Origin: Site-B1 sp963722665
Lineage (GTDB): Bacteria > Bacteroidota > Bacteroidia > Flavobacteriales > Flavobacteriaceae
Assembly (NCBI GenBank): GCA_963722665.1
Contig: CAVRNW010000014.1
Coordinates: 1-18,584, forward strand
Length of the DNA stretch: 18,584 nt
Reading direction: 5' to 3'
Below the pieces are notes generated by a model. It saw only the letters and a program-made list of their open reading frames with translations. It was not told the DNA's origin and did no database searches. Of the stretch, positions 8,400-15,851 are shown one piece after another. How positions within the stretch are numbered: position 1 is the stretch's first letter; each line of letters starts with the position of its first letter. The translations under genes and the position numbers were made by a program.

Positions 8400-8707
8400 A
8401 AGATTATTCATTCATTTATTTTATTAAAAATTTGCATTTTATCGAATTTTTTGTTATAAATATTGTTTGTTTATAAAAAGGTTTATATCTTTAAGAATAT
8501 TATGGTAAAACCGTAATTAAAAAGTTTAACTTTATTAATTATTATAACCGTAATCCCAATTAGCTTTTAATTAAAAGCTAAAAAATTGATCAATATGCAA
8601 AATACTCCTAAAAAGTAGCCGTTGGAAAAAATGGTACACTGCTGTTTTAATAGCGAACGCCTTGTATGTCATAATTTTTTATTTTATAACGGCATCCTTC
8701 GCTTAGA
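8400..8707. other. 308-base intergenic region with a long perfect palindrome
   Basis: This very AT-rich gap separates the PIG-L and symporter genes. It contains a perfect 22-bp palindrome at 8560-8581 (half-site TTAGCTTTTAA) without a following T tract, so it looks more like an operator or stable hairpin than a terminator. AACCGTAAT occurs twice in direct orientation (8509-8517 and 8546-8554), 37 bases apart. GCCGTT (8618-8623) and AACGGC (8688-8693) form a distant inverted pair just before the symporter start. No confident TAnnTTTG box and no credible small gene were seen. Confidence 0.5.
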
Positions 8708-10414
8708 ATGCATCAATACGATTGGATTGTATTAATTGCTACTCTCTTATTCATTGTTCTTTATGGAGCATGGAAGACTAAAGGCAGCAAAAATGTACAA
8801 GACTATATTCGTGGAGGTAATAAGGCTAAATGGTATACAGTAGGATTATCTGTAATGGCTACTCAAGCCAGCGCCATCACATTCTTATCAACACCAGGAC
8901 AGGCTTTTCATTCGGGAATGGGATTTGTTCAATTCTATTTTGGACTACCTATAGCAATGGTGATCATTTGCTTGGTTTTCATTCCTATTTACCATAAATT
9001 AAAAGTATATACAGCTTACGAATTTCTTGAGAATCGCTTCGATATAAAAACCCGATCCTTAACGGCAATTCTATTCTTAATTCAACGCGGTTTGGCAGCA
9101 GGTATAACCATATTTGCTCCTGCCATCATTCTATCAGCTGTTTTAGGTTGGAATTTGATTACACTTAATATAGTCATTGGAATTCTGGTAATTATTTATA
9201 CGGTTTCAGGAGGAACCAGTGCAGTGAGTGTGACCCAAAAACAACAAATGGCTGTTATTTTTACAGGTATGTTCATTGCCTTCTACTTAATTGTCAGCTA
9301 TTTACCGGAAAACGTAACATTTAAAAAAGCATTGGAGATAGCAGGTGCCAGTGGAAAAATGGAGATCTTGGATTTTTCTTTTGATCTTAATAATCGTTAT
9401 ACAGTCTGGACCGGAATTATTGGTGGAACTTTTTTGGCCCTCTCCTATTTTGGCACAGACCAAAGTCAGGTACAGCGGTATTTATCAGGTAAATCATTAA
9501 AGGAAATGCAACTGGGATTGATATTCAATGGGTTGTTAAAGGTACCTATGCAATTCTTTATTTTATTAGTTGGTGTGATGGTCTTTGTGTTTTACCAGTT
9601 TAACTCCTCTCCTATTAATTTTAATCCCATAGCAACAGAAGAAATAACCAATTCAAGGCATGCTGAGGAATTTCAAAAAATTCAGAATGAACAAGAAAAG
9701 ATCTTTAATGACAAACAACTGATAATAAACAAATATCTGGAAACAGGTGAAACTAAATACAAAGATTACATTGCCATTGCCAATCAGGCTGATATAGAGA
9801 TAAGGGAAGAGGCAAAAACATTAATCGATAAAGTTGCGGAAGAAAAGGATATTAAAATTGAATCAAACGACAGGGATTATGTGTTCATCCACTTTATACT
9901 CAACAACCTGCCCCGTGGATTAATAGGTCTGTTATTAGCCGTTATTTTAAGTGCAGCAATGTCCTCAACAGCAAGTGAATTGAACGCTTTAGGATCTACG
10001 ACTTCAATAGACCTGTATAAACGACATTCAAAGAATGCCGGCGAAATGCATATGGTTAACGCTACAAAACTTTTTACTGTTCTGTGGGGAATTTTTGCCA
10101 TCGGAATTGCCTGTATTGCTAATTTAGCTGAGAATTTAATTCAGCTGGTAAATATTATAGGATCCATTTTTTACGGTAATGTTCTAGGCATTTTCCTTTT
10201 GGCTTTTTTTATAAAAACCGTTAAGGGAAACGCTGTGTTTTTAGCTGCGATCATAACTCAGATCATAATATTTTCTTTATTTTTTCTGAATGAATACGAG
10301 ATAATTATTTTACCATATTTATGGTTAAATTTTATTGGCTGTGTTCTTGTCATGTTTATAGCCATTTTTATTCAAAATATGCCTAAATTTAAAAATGGAA
10401 TCATTCAAGGATAG
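8708..10414 (+). CDS. SSS-family sodium:solute symporter
   Basis: This is a 568-residue inner-membrane transporter with about 13 or 14 hydrophobic helices. It shows hallmarks of the sodium:solute symporter family: an N-terminal GxKTKGSKNVQDYIRGG-type segment, LSVMATQASAITFLSTPG in the first Na+-site helix, YTVSGGTSAVSVTQKQQM, SYFGTDQSQVQRYLSGKS, and AVILSAAMSSTASELNALGSTTSIDLYKR. It uses the Na+ gradient to import a small organic solute, often a sugar or acid. A strongly charged, probably helical insertion occupies about residues 297-389 between two membrane helices. The gene starts at the first ATG after a long intergenic gap and its 3' end overlaps the oxidoreductase start by 20 bases. Substrate is inferred only from context (the product of the secreted deacetylase). 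Confidence 0.9.
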   Translation: MHQYDWIVLIATLLFIVLYGAWKTKGSKNVQDYIRGGNKAKWYTVGLSVMATQASAITFLSTPGQAFHSGMGFVQFYFGLPIAMVIICLVFIPIYHKLKVYTAYEFLENRFDIKTRSLTAILFLIQRGLAAGITIFAPAIILSAVLGWNLITLNIVIGILVIIYTVSGGTSAVSVTQKQQMAVIFTGMFIAFYLIVSYLPENVTFKKALEIAGASGKMEILDFSFDLNNRYTVWTGIIGGTFLALSYFGTDQSQVQRYLSGKSLKEMQLGLIFNGLLKVPMQFFILLVGVMVFVFYQFNSSPINFNPIATEEITNSRHAEEFQKIQNEQEKIFNDKQLIINKYLETGETKYKDYIAIANQADIEIREEAKTLIDKVAEEKDIKIESNDRDYVFIHFILNNLPRGLIGLLLAVILSAAMSSTASELNALGSTTSIDLYKRHSKNAGEMHMVNATKLFTVLWGIFAIGIACIANLAENLIQLVNIIGSIFYGNVLGIFLLAFFIKTVKGNAVFLAAIITQIIIFSLFFLNEYEIIILPYLWLNFIGCVLVMFIAIFIQNMPKFKNGIIQG

Positions 10415-11378
10415 AAAAATTCGTTGGGGAATTATCGGCTTAGGAAAAATAGCTCACAAATTCGCTGCAGATCTGCTCACGGTGGAGGATGCTGAACTTT
10501 ATGCAGTGGCATCCAGAACTCAGGAAAAAGCCGATGAATTTGCCGGAAAATTTCATGCCTATAAAGCATACAATAATTACGACGATTTAGTAAAGGATTC
10601 AAAAGTTGATGCTGTATATATAGCAACACCTCATGCTTTGCACAAAGAAAATACCCTTCTCTGCTTAAAAAATGGTATTGCGGTGTTATGCGAAAAACCA
10701 TTTGCTATGAACTCTGAAGAAGTGTATGAAATGATAGACTGTGCAAAGGCCAACAACATGCTTTTAATGGAAGCCCTCTGGACCTATTTCCTTCCTCATT
10801 ACAACTATGTATTGGATTTAATAAAATCAAAGAAATATGGTAAAATTTTAAAACTTGAAGCCGATTTTGGCTTCAGGCAGGAGTTTGATGAGACCAATCG
10901 TGTGATCAAAAAGTCATTAGGGGGAGGCAGTTTGCTTGACATAGGCATCTATCCTGTTTTTGCGGCCTTATCAACTTTAGGAAGTCCGGAAGTTATACAA
11001 GCTCGGGCAACATTCTTTGAGAATGATGTGGACTCTTCTTGTTCTATGGTCTTTAAATATAAAAATGGCGTAAACGCCTATTTAAAAAGCACTTTGCTGG
11101 AAGAAACTCCTACTGAAGCCGTTTTCCATTGTGAAAATGGTATTATAAAAGTGAACTCAAGATTTCACGAACCGTCTACAGTAACAATAACCTCCAATGG
11201 TAAAGAAGAAACCAAAGATTTTGGATACTCAACAATAGGTTACAATTTCGAAGTCATACACTTCAATGAGCTTTTGCGTCAAGGCAAAATACAAAGCGAC
11301 GTCATGACCTTTAGTTTTAGCAGAAAACTGATGAAGACATTGGATAAGGTTAGCCAGTTAATTGGGTTAGAATACTAA
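10395..11378 (+). CDS. Gfo/Idh/MocA-family oxidoreductase
   Basis: This is a 327-residue cytosolic NAD(P)-dependent dehydrogenase. The Rossmann glycine motif is GLGKIA (G15-A20). The family's conserved CEKPFAMN motif begins at residue 99, with K101 the usual catalytic/cofactor lysine. The C-terminal substrate domain contains GGGSLLDIGIYPVFAALSTLG, as in the dihydrodiol dehydrogenase-like branch. Enzymes of this type oxidise or reduce sugar and cyclitol carbonyls. The start lies within the symporter gene (20-base overlap), so the two are translationally coupled and probably act on the same compound. The last ~35 codons and the terminator are duplicated 2.6 kb downstream (13892-14068). No residue appears to be missing in this copy. 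Confidence 0.9.
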   Translation: MESFKDRKIRWGIIGLGKIAHKFAADLLTVEDAELYAVASRTQEKADEFAGKFHAYKAYNNYDDLVKDSKVDAVYIATPHALHKENTLLCLKNGIAVLCEKPFAMNSEEVYEMIDCAKANNMLLMEALWTYFLPHYNYVLDLIKSKKYGKILKLEADFGFRQEFDETNRVIKKSLGGGSLLDIGIYPVFAALSTLGSPEVIQARATFFENDVDSSCSMVFKYKNGVNAYLKSTLLEETPTEAVFHCENGIIKVNSRFHEPSTVTITSNGKEETKDFGYSTIGYNFEVIHFNELLRQGKIQSDVMTFSFSRKLMKTLDKVSQLIGLEY

Positions 11379-11383
11379 ATAAA

Positions 11384-11412
11384 AAGATGCTCCTTTAAGA
11401 AGCACCTTTTCT
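11384..11412. terminator. Bidirectional terminator between convergent genes
   Basis: An imperfect stem, GATGCT (11386-11391) with AGCACC (11401-11406) and one A/C mismatch, has an A tract on the left and a TTTT tract on the right. It therefore serves the oxidoreductase gene on plus and the decayed hydrolase on minus. The same GGTGCT/AGCACC hairpin recurs at 14044-14068 and 15305-15336. Confidence 0.65.
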
Positions 11413-11437
11413 CTAATTCAAATTAAGTACGGTATCG

Positions 11438-13009
11438 TTACATATGTTTTTTAAGCCAATCACCTAATGGACCCCAAACAAGTTCATTTGCATCATAGCC
11501 GAACCAAAGATCTGCATGGCTGTAGCCCGGTACAATATAATTTGTAATGTCATTACTAGCCGTCAAACTACTTGTATATACTCCAGATTGTCCGGCGGCA
11601 GCTTCTGCTCCTATATAGAATATTGGAATTGATATTTGTCCAAGGAGATCATCATAACTAACATCCTGGTCAGGACATTTATAGCACTTAATTCATAATT
11701 TACTTGCATTGGCCAATAAGGAGCAAGATCAACACCAAGTCGGAAAAATCTAATTGGGTCTGAATACAAATAGTTACCATCTTGGTCGGCTGCAAAGAAG
11801 CCCTGTGAACCGACCAAAGTTAAAAATTCGCTGTTTGATAAATCACGAATTAATGGTGAATTTCCATCAGGATCTTTGATAGCCGAATTACCCCATGCTA
11901 TTAAATCTAACTCCCCAAGGATCGTCATATTGAGGTTGAGGGCTATTAAGCAGTTTCTCCTTATCAAATGCCGCAGTTACAGTTATTAGACTTGTAATTC
12001 CCGTCATTTGATTTCAATCCTTGTCAACGGGAATTATTCCTTTTACGTCTCGCCAGAACCATGTTGCAGGGTTTCTTACTGGCTGCACCATAGGCTACAT
12101 CTACGCCATAGCTATAACCAAGCAAGTTCATTCTAGAAAATCCCTGACGTGTTAAACCACGTAATCAGTCGTGCTATAGACATGGCTGTTAAGGTATGAT
12201 CAATATCTTTCCACATTCCCCAACCATCCATAAAGGAGAAGTCTGTCAGTTTCCAATGGTACTTTGGTCCATCCCATATCAATTCCCCAAACATCAATTT
12301 TATTTGAAGCTAAGTAATATGGTGATGAGGTTTCTGCATTTATGGTTTCAGCTCCGGCCGTCAAAAAAATGTCATCAAAATCCTGAATAGCACCATGTAC
12401 CATAAATATATCACCTTCGGTACGAACTGGATTATATGCACGACTTTCCTGAACAACCCGATGTATTGTTATGACATTAAACTCACCATGACCAAGTCTA
12501 ATATCAAAGGTGTAATGAGCTATCTTACCGCCTAAATCTTGCCTTGAAATCTTCAAAATAGAAATGCCTGTTCCACAACGAAAAGATTTGTTTCTAAGTT
12601 TATCAAAATTGCTTTTATCATGAAGATTTAAAATCTCTAAGTTTTCATTCTCAGCATCATTTATTACAAGGTCATCTGGCTCCAGATTAAACCCAATTAG
12701 TTTGATGTCTGACTTATTGCTTGATATTTCTTCTTCGTATATACCAGGTTCAATATAAATTACGGAACCTGATTTGGCAACATCTATAACATCCTGTATA
12801 GATTCACCATTCTGCACAAACAAAATATCCGATTGCAGGTCTAACTGTTGCAACAGATCCTGCCATGGATAAAGTTCTTCGCTGGAAATAGAATCTTCAA
12901 GATATAATTCGTCCGCAACTGGTTTTTCACAGCTGGTAAAGAGCACAATGATCACAACTAAAAGGAACGTGATCAAAAATAATTTTGGTAGTGGTCTTAA
13001 AGTTCTCAT
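11438..13009 (-). pseudogene. Decayed alpha/beta-hydrolase lipoprotein
   Basis: An ancestral lipoprotein of about 520 residues can be reassembled from minus-strand pieces. The first 269 codons (13009-12200) are open. They contain a signal peptide with lipobox LFTSC, a parallel-beta-helix-like start (SGSVIYIEPGIYEEEI), and the beginning of an alpha/beta hydrolase (FMVHGAIQDFDD, DVWGIDMGWTKVP). After a frameshift near 12240-12255 the next frame reads FSFMDGWGMWKDIDHTL. After another near 12160 comes the nucleophile elbow GYSYG (12105-12119). Further breaks (an in-frame TGA and shifts near 11920 and 11670) precede the C-terminal block VPGYSHADLWFGYDANE, whose His (11516-11518) is the expected catalytic base, ending at TAA 11438-11440. 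With at least four frameshifts plus a stop, it is a pseudogene, although a short N-terminal lipoprotein could still be made. Confidence 0.85.
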
Positions 13010-13154
13010 GATTTTTAAACTATTTATTATTATTTAATTAATTCCATTAGAATAGATTGAAAGTAGCAGATGAAATAAAACGAGATATAGCAACTATCTT
13101 TCAATTTCTAACTATTATAGTGCAAAGGTTTTCAATTATGTTTCCCAGGTAATA

Positions 13155-13179
13155 CTAAAAAGGTCAATTACTTTTTTAG
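13155..13179 (-). terminator. Weak candidate terminator after the small lipoprotein gene
   Basis: CTAAAAA (13155-13161) pairs with TTTTTAG (13173-13179) around an 11-base loop, 35 bases downstream of the lipoprotein stop. The stem is almost all A/T, so stability is low. It is offered because the next minus-strand gene begins at 13009. Confidence 0.28.
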
Positions 13180-13213
13180 AATACCAATTTACATGCCGGC
13201 AATGCAGAAATTA

Positions 13214-13720
13214 TTATCCGCAAATTGGCAATGCATCTACATTGACTGTTGTTTTATCGAAATAAAGAGTAAATGTTTCTGCTGGAAATCCAACTTCCTC
13301 ATAGACCATTACTATCTTAACAGTATCTCCTTGAACTGTACATGTATAGGTCTCAGTTTCATCGGGATATGTTATTTTAATAACTAATTTGTTTTCTGAA
13401 TTTTCCAAAAGTTTCATGGCTCCATTGCCAAGATTAATACCTTTTATATGAAAATAACATTCAGCTTCATTTGAATCCTGATACCAGCCTTCTAATACCT
13501 TAGAGGCATCACTTACAAATCTGAAGTAAGCCGGAACGTCGGCGTCTACCGGAACTCCTCCATCGTTATTTAGAGCCCATGTTGTTCCTGTATACAATTC
13601 TAAAAAAGCATTGGAATCAACAGAATTATCATCATCGTTACTACAACCGTTAAAAGAAATGACTAAAACGGAAAGAATAAGAAGTGCAAAAAAACCATGT
13701 TTAAATTGTTTTGTTTTCAT
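13214..13720 (-). CDS. Small surface-type lipoprotein of unknown function
   Basis: This 168-residue protein has a type II signal peptide: basic start, hydrophobic residues 10-23, and lipobox SFNGC with C26 as the lipid-anchored residue. The mature end begins CSNDDDN. Such an acidic stretch right after the Cys resembles the lipoprotein export signal that sends Bacteroidota lipoproteins to the cell surface. The rest is beta-rich (YFRFVSDASKVLEGWYQD, AECYFHIKGINLG, KLVIKITYPDETETYTCTVQGDTVKIVMVY), suggesting a small beta-barrel or lipocalin-like domain. A second and third Cys (ECYF, YTCTV) and a final ICG are present. I do not recognise the family. The frame is intact although both neighbours, the hydrolase and the oxidoreductase fragment, are decayed. 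Confidence 0.75.
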   Translation of the reverse strand: MKTKQFKHGFFALLILSVLVISFNGCSNDDDNSVDSNAFLELYTGTTWALNNDGGVPVDADVPAYFRFVSDASKVLEGWYQDSNEAECYFHIKGINLGNGAMKLLENSENKLVIKITYPDETETYTCTVQGDTVKIVMVYEEVGFPAETFTLYFDKTTVNVDALPICG

Positions 13721-13891
13721 GATATATATTTTAAAGTTTAATTCTTATTAAATTACACTCATACTTTATCACCTTCAACTGGAATTCTTTAACCTCTCGT
13801 ATTATTATAAAAATAACAGACAAAACAATGTAGTACATAGCAACCTTGTTGCAAATTCTTACAATTACAATACATTGTATTACAATTTTGT
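13721..13891. promoter_or_regulatory. Upstream region of the lipoprotein gene with a small perfect inverted repeat
   Basis: This AT-rich stretch contains GCAAC-CTT-GTTGC (13840-13852), preceded by ATA. The ATAGCAAC word (13837-13844) recurs upstream of the hydrolase pseudogene (13087-13094), and near-matches lie before both PepSY-like genes. It could be an operator. No clear -7 box was seen. Confidence 0.3.
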
Positions 13892-14041
13892 TGCATTGCT
13901 TAAAATGACGAGATTAATCACTATAAAAATCTTCTGCATCAGGGCAAAATACAAAGCGACGTTATGACCTTTAGTTTTAGCAGAAAACTGATGAAGACCT
14001 TAGATAAGGTTCGCAAAATAATTGGTTTGGTATATAATTAA
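13892..14041 (+). pseudogene. 3' fragment of a second Gfo/Idh/MocA oxidoreductase gene
   Basis: From 13931 to 14041 the plus strand encodes LLHQGKIQSDVMTFSF, continuing SRKLMKTLDKVRKIIGLVYN and a stop. This matches the C-terminus of the oxidoreductase encoded at 10395-11378 (LLRQGKIQSDVMTFSF..., ending IGLEY). Between 13942 and about 14010 the two DNAs differ at only a few positions. Weaker codon-by-codon similarity runs back to about 13892 but includes an in-frame TAA (13901-13903). No upstream part of the gene exists here, so it is a non-functional remnant. The duplicated terminator hairpin follows at 14044. Confidence 0.88.
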
Positions 14042-14043
14042 AA

Positions 14044-14070
14044 AAAGGTGCTCTGTTGAAGCACCTTTCT
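14044..14070. terminator. Terminator hairpin (GGTGCT/AGCACC copy 2)
   Basis: AAAGGTGCT (14044-14052) pairs with AGCACCTTT (14060-14068) around a 7-base loop. An A tract on the left makes it usable for the minus-strand gene that stops at 14086. Confidence 0.8.
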
Positions 14071-14085
14071 CATTTTCTTAGTGAA

Positions 14086-14586
14086 TTACAGGATTTCACC
14101 ATCTTCGTCAAATTTCTCAACTATCGTTTTATCACCATTTTTTAACTTTACCTTATATTGTTTTCTGGCAATTCCACTTTTATCAAAGTAATCTACTTTA
14201 TAAAAGTCCTCGACAATAGTAAAGTCAGGAAATCTATCAAATACAGCATTTCTAACTGATACAGGAAGCGTTATATTTTTGAATCGTTCTATGGTTCTTA
14301 AAATTTTACCGTCTTTATCATAGGCGGCAACAATTTGACCTTCCGGAATACTAAATGTAACATGAAATTTATCAAATTCTTCACTGTAAACTTCAGAATT
14401 TTTTACATCGTAAAATGCAACCTTCTTTTCAAGAATTTTTACAGGCACTGCCACGTCTTGAGATTCAATGGCATCCAGATACTTGTAATTAACATCTAAG
14501 CGAACCTCGGCTAATTCGATCTCTTGTGAGAACATAAACTGGGTGGTGAGCCCAAGTGCTAACAAACCAATTAATAATTTTTTCAT
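14086..14586 (-). CDS. Secreted PepSY-like protein, copy A
   Basis: This 166-residue exported protein has signal peptide MKKLLIGLLALGLTTQFMFS, probably cleaved just before or after Q21. The mature part is rich in alternating charged and hydrophobic beta strands. Its second half (IVAAYDKDGKILRTIERFKN, VEDFYKVDYFDKSGI, KQYKVKLKNGDKTI) has the strand-turn pattern of the PepSY-like/BLIP-like small periplasmic domains of Bacteroidota. The repeated DGK/DGE turns are prominent. No catalytic motif is visible; automatic names such as nucleotidyltransferase sometimes attached to relatives would be unsupported, because no HxGH motif is present. It is about two-thirds identical, without gaps, to the protein at 15351-15851. 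It lies downstream of a collapsed copy of the AraC/TPR regulator, the same order as in copy B. Confidence 0.75.
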   Translation of the reverse strand: MKKLLIGLLALGLTTQFMFSQEIELAEVRLDVNYKYLDAIESQDVAVPVKILEKKVAFYDVKNSEVYSEEFDKFHVTFSIPEGQIVAAYDKDGKILRTIERFKNITLPVSVRNAVFDRFPDFTIVEDFYKVDYFDKSGIARKQYKVKLKNGDKTIVEKFDEDGEIL

Positions 14587-14624
14587 GATTATTTGTTTTA
14601 AAGGTTAATAATTAATTTCTAAAA

Positions 14625-14672
14625 CAAATATCAAACAATTGGTAATGCGACACTTAACAGCTATGTAGCAAT
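14625..14672 (-). promoter_or_regulatory. Conserved upstream block of PepSY-like gene A
   Basis: The 90 bases before this gene align without gaps to those before its paralogue at 15851. On the minus strand the shared elements are GTTAAGTGTCRCATTA and a GATnTTTG word (14632-14625 here, 15897-15890 in copy B), which resembles a -7 TAnnTTTG box and would give a leader of about 30 bases. Conservation may simply reflect duplication, but it exceeds that of the gap farther upstream. Confidence 0.35.
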
Positions 14673-14807
14673 TGTTCTATTTTTTTTTACAACTATTGCT
14701 CTATAATTTAAATGCTTTAAATTTTGTTGAAAAGATCTTATAAATTCAAAAGATAAGATGAGATGACTAATTAAGGAATAAAAGGTTTTTATTTATTAAA
14801 CCGATTA

Positions 14808-15170
14808 TCATTCATAACCACCCAGATTCAATTTTTCTAGAGGGCTAAAAATCTGGGGTCATTACGCAGGCTTTTAATATCATGTGTACAATAAGTAGGA
14901 CTGCCAAAACCAACGCGATAAGCAACCACTGAAGCGGTTGCCACATTGTTTTGTAGCATGACCATTGCCTTTTTAAGTCTGAACTCACAAATAAACCTGC
15001 TGGGAGATATTTTTTTATATAGATTTTAACTTTCGATGTAATTGGGAACGACTAAAGCCAGCTTCAATTGCTAATTCTTTGACACCAAAATGTTCCTTAT
15101 CGAGGTTGACTTCAAGTATATTAGTCAGTTTCTCGATCAATACCTGGTCCATTGAAAGTTCACTATTCAT
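14808..15170 (-). pseudogene. Collapsed AraC/TPR regulator, copy A
   Basis: The 5' end reads MNSELSMDQVLIEKLTNILE, followed by the first AraC helix-turn-helix (FGVKELAIEAGFSRSQLHRK), matching the regulator at 18028. The frame then hits TAA after about 51 codons, with a +1 shift compared with copy B. Further down, the second helix region (GSPTY) is joined directly to the C-terminal end of the protein (HDIKSLRNDPRFLA, then after a 1-base shift LEKLNLGGYE and stop at 14808-14810). The transmembrane, TolB-like and TPR parts, about 1.6 kb, are absent. It cannot make a regulator; at most a 51-residue peptide with half of a DNA-binding domain. Confidence 0.88.
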
Positions 15171-15304
15171 TGTAGTGACTTTTTAACAATTAAATTATAT
15201 TATATATAAATATTTAACATGATTTTTGGCTAATCTTAAATATACGAAATTTCTCCCTATAATAAAAATTGTAAAAGACAAATAATCACCAGTGTTTACT
15301 AATT

Positions 15305-15336
15305 AAAAAAAGGTGCTCTTTTAAAGCACCTTTTTT
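15305..15336. terminator. Terminator hairpin (GGTGCT/AGCACC copy 3)
   Basis: An A tract plus GGTGCT (15305-15317) pairs with AGCACC plus TTTTTT (15325-15336) around a 7-base loop. It is the strongest of the three related hairpins and serves the minus-strand gene that stops at 15351. Confidence 0.85.
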
Positions 15337-15350
15337 ATTCTCTTAGTGAA

Positions 15351-15851
15351 TTATAGGAATTCACCATCTTCGTCAACTTTTACAGTTATTTTTTTGTCCC
15401 TGTTTTTCAGTTTAATCTTATACTGTTTTTTAGCAATTCCGCTTTTGCCGTAATAATCTACTTTATAAGCATCTTCTACTATCCTCCATTTTGGATAATT
15501 TTTAGTAACTGACACGACAACTGATCTAGGAAGTTTTACATTTTTAAATCGTTCAATGGTGCGTAATATTTTACCATCACTGTCATAGGCAGCAACTATT
15601 TTTCCTTGTGGAATAAAGAAAGACACTTGATAAGTATCATACTGATCACTGTAAAGATCGGATTCTTTTAAGTTGTAAAAGGCAACTTGTTCTTCTAACA
15701 TTTTCACAGGTACTGCAACTTCTTTAGAGTCAATGGCATCTAAATATTTGTAATTTACAGTTACATTAACCTCAGACAGTTCAATAACTTGTGAAAACAT
15801 GAATTGGGTGGTAAGGCCAAATACTAATAAACCAATTAATAATTTTTTCAT
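15351..15851 (-). CDS. Secreted PepSY-like protein, copy B
   Basis: This 166-residue exported paralogue of the protein at 14086-14586 has the same length and no gaps. The signal peptide ends FMFSQ. The conserved core comprises VNYKYLDAI, VAVPVK, IVAAYD.DGKILRTIERFKN, IVEDAYKVDYYGKSGIA, KKQYKIKLKN and DEDGE. Divergence concentrates at residues 50-75 and 108-125. By hand about 113 of 166 positions match, so both copies appear to be under constraint. It lies about 230 bases downstream of the frameshifted AraC/TPR regulator on the same strand, with its own probable promoter. The fold is inferred as PepSY/BLIP-like; the function is unknown, possibly a periplasmic sensor or inhibitor partner of the neighbouring regulator. 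Confidence 0.75.
   Translation of the reverse strand: MKKLLIGLLVFGLTTQFMFSQVIELSEVNVTVNYKYLDAIDSKEVAVPVKMLEEQVAFYNLKESDLYSDQYDTYQVSFFIPQGKIVAAYDSDGKILRTIERFKNVKLPRSVVVSVTKNYPKWRIVEDAYKVDYYGKSGIAKKQYKIKLKNRDKKITVKVDEDGEFL

Larger units (their letters stand above)
14035..15295. repeat. Tandem duplication, copy A (terminator + PepSY-like gene + collapsed regulator)
   Basis: The unit begins with a 20-base word, TAATT-A7-GGTGCTCT, at 14035-14054 that recurs exactly at 15300-15319. It then has the same order of parts as copy B: hairpin, 166-codon secreted protein on minus, regulator on minus, and a regulator upstream region sharing ATAAATATTTAACATGA and AATATACGAAATTTCT. Copy A is shorter because about 1.6 kb of the regulator is missing. 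Confidence 0.8.

Noticed and set aside
12196..12390. Plus-strand 64-codon frame over the hydrolase pseudogene
   Set aside because: The minus strand carries clear alpha/beta-hydrolase coding homology here; the plus frame is incidental.
13198..13235. GGCAATGCA direct repeats around the small lipoprotein stop codon as a target-site duplication
   Set aside because: A 9-base repeat 29 bases apart with no terminal inverted repeats or transposase is too weak to call an insertion.
11380..14045. Whether the hydrolase/lipoprotein segment is an insertion sequence or transposon
   Set aside because: No transposase, integrase or terminal inverted repeats were found; only the flanking copies of the oxidoreductase end suggest insertion by recombination.
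15171..15300. CRISPR, tRNA or rRNA genes in the intergenic gaps
   Set aside because: No regularly spaced repeats, cloverleaf or rRNA-like sequence was seen here or elsewhere in the window.
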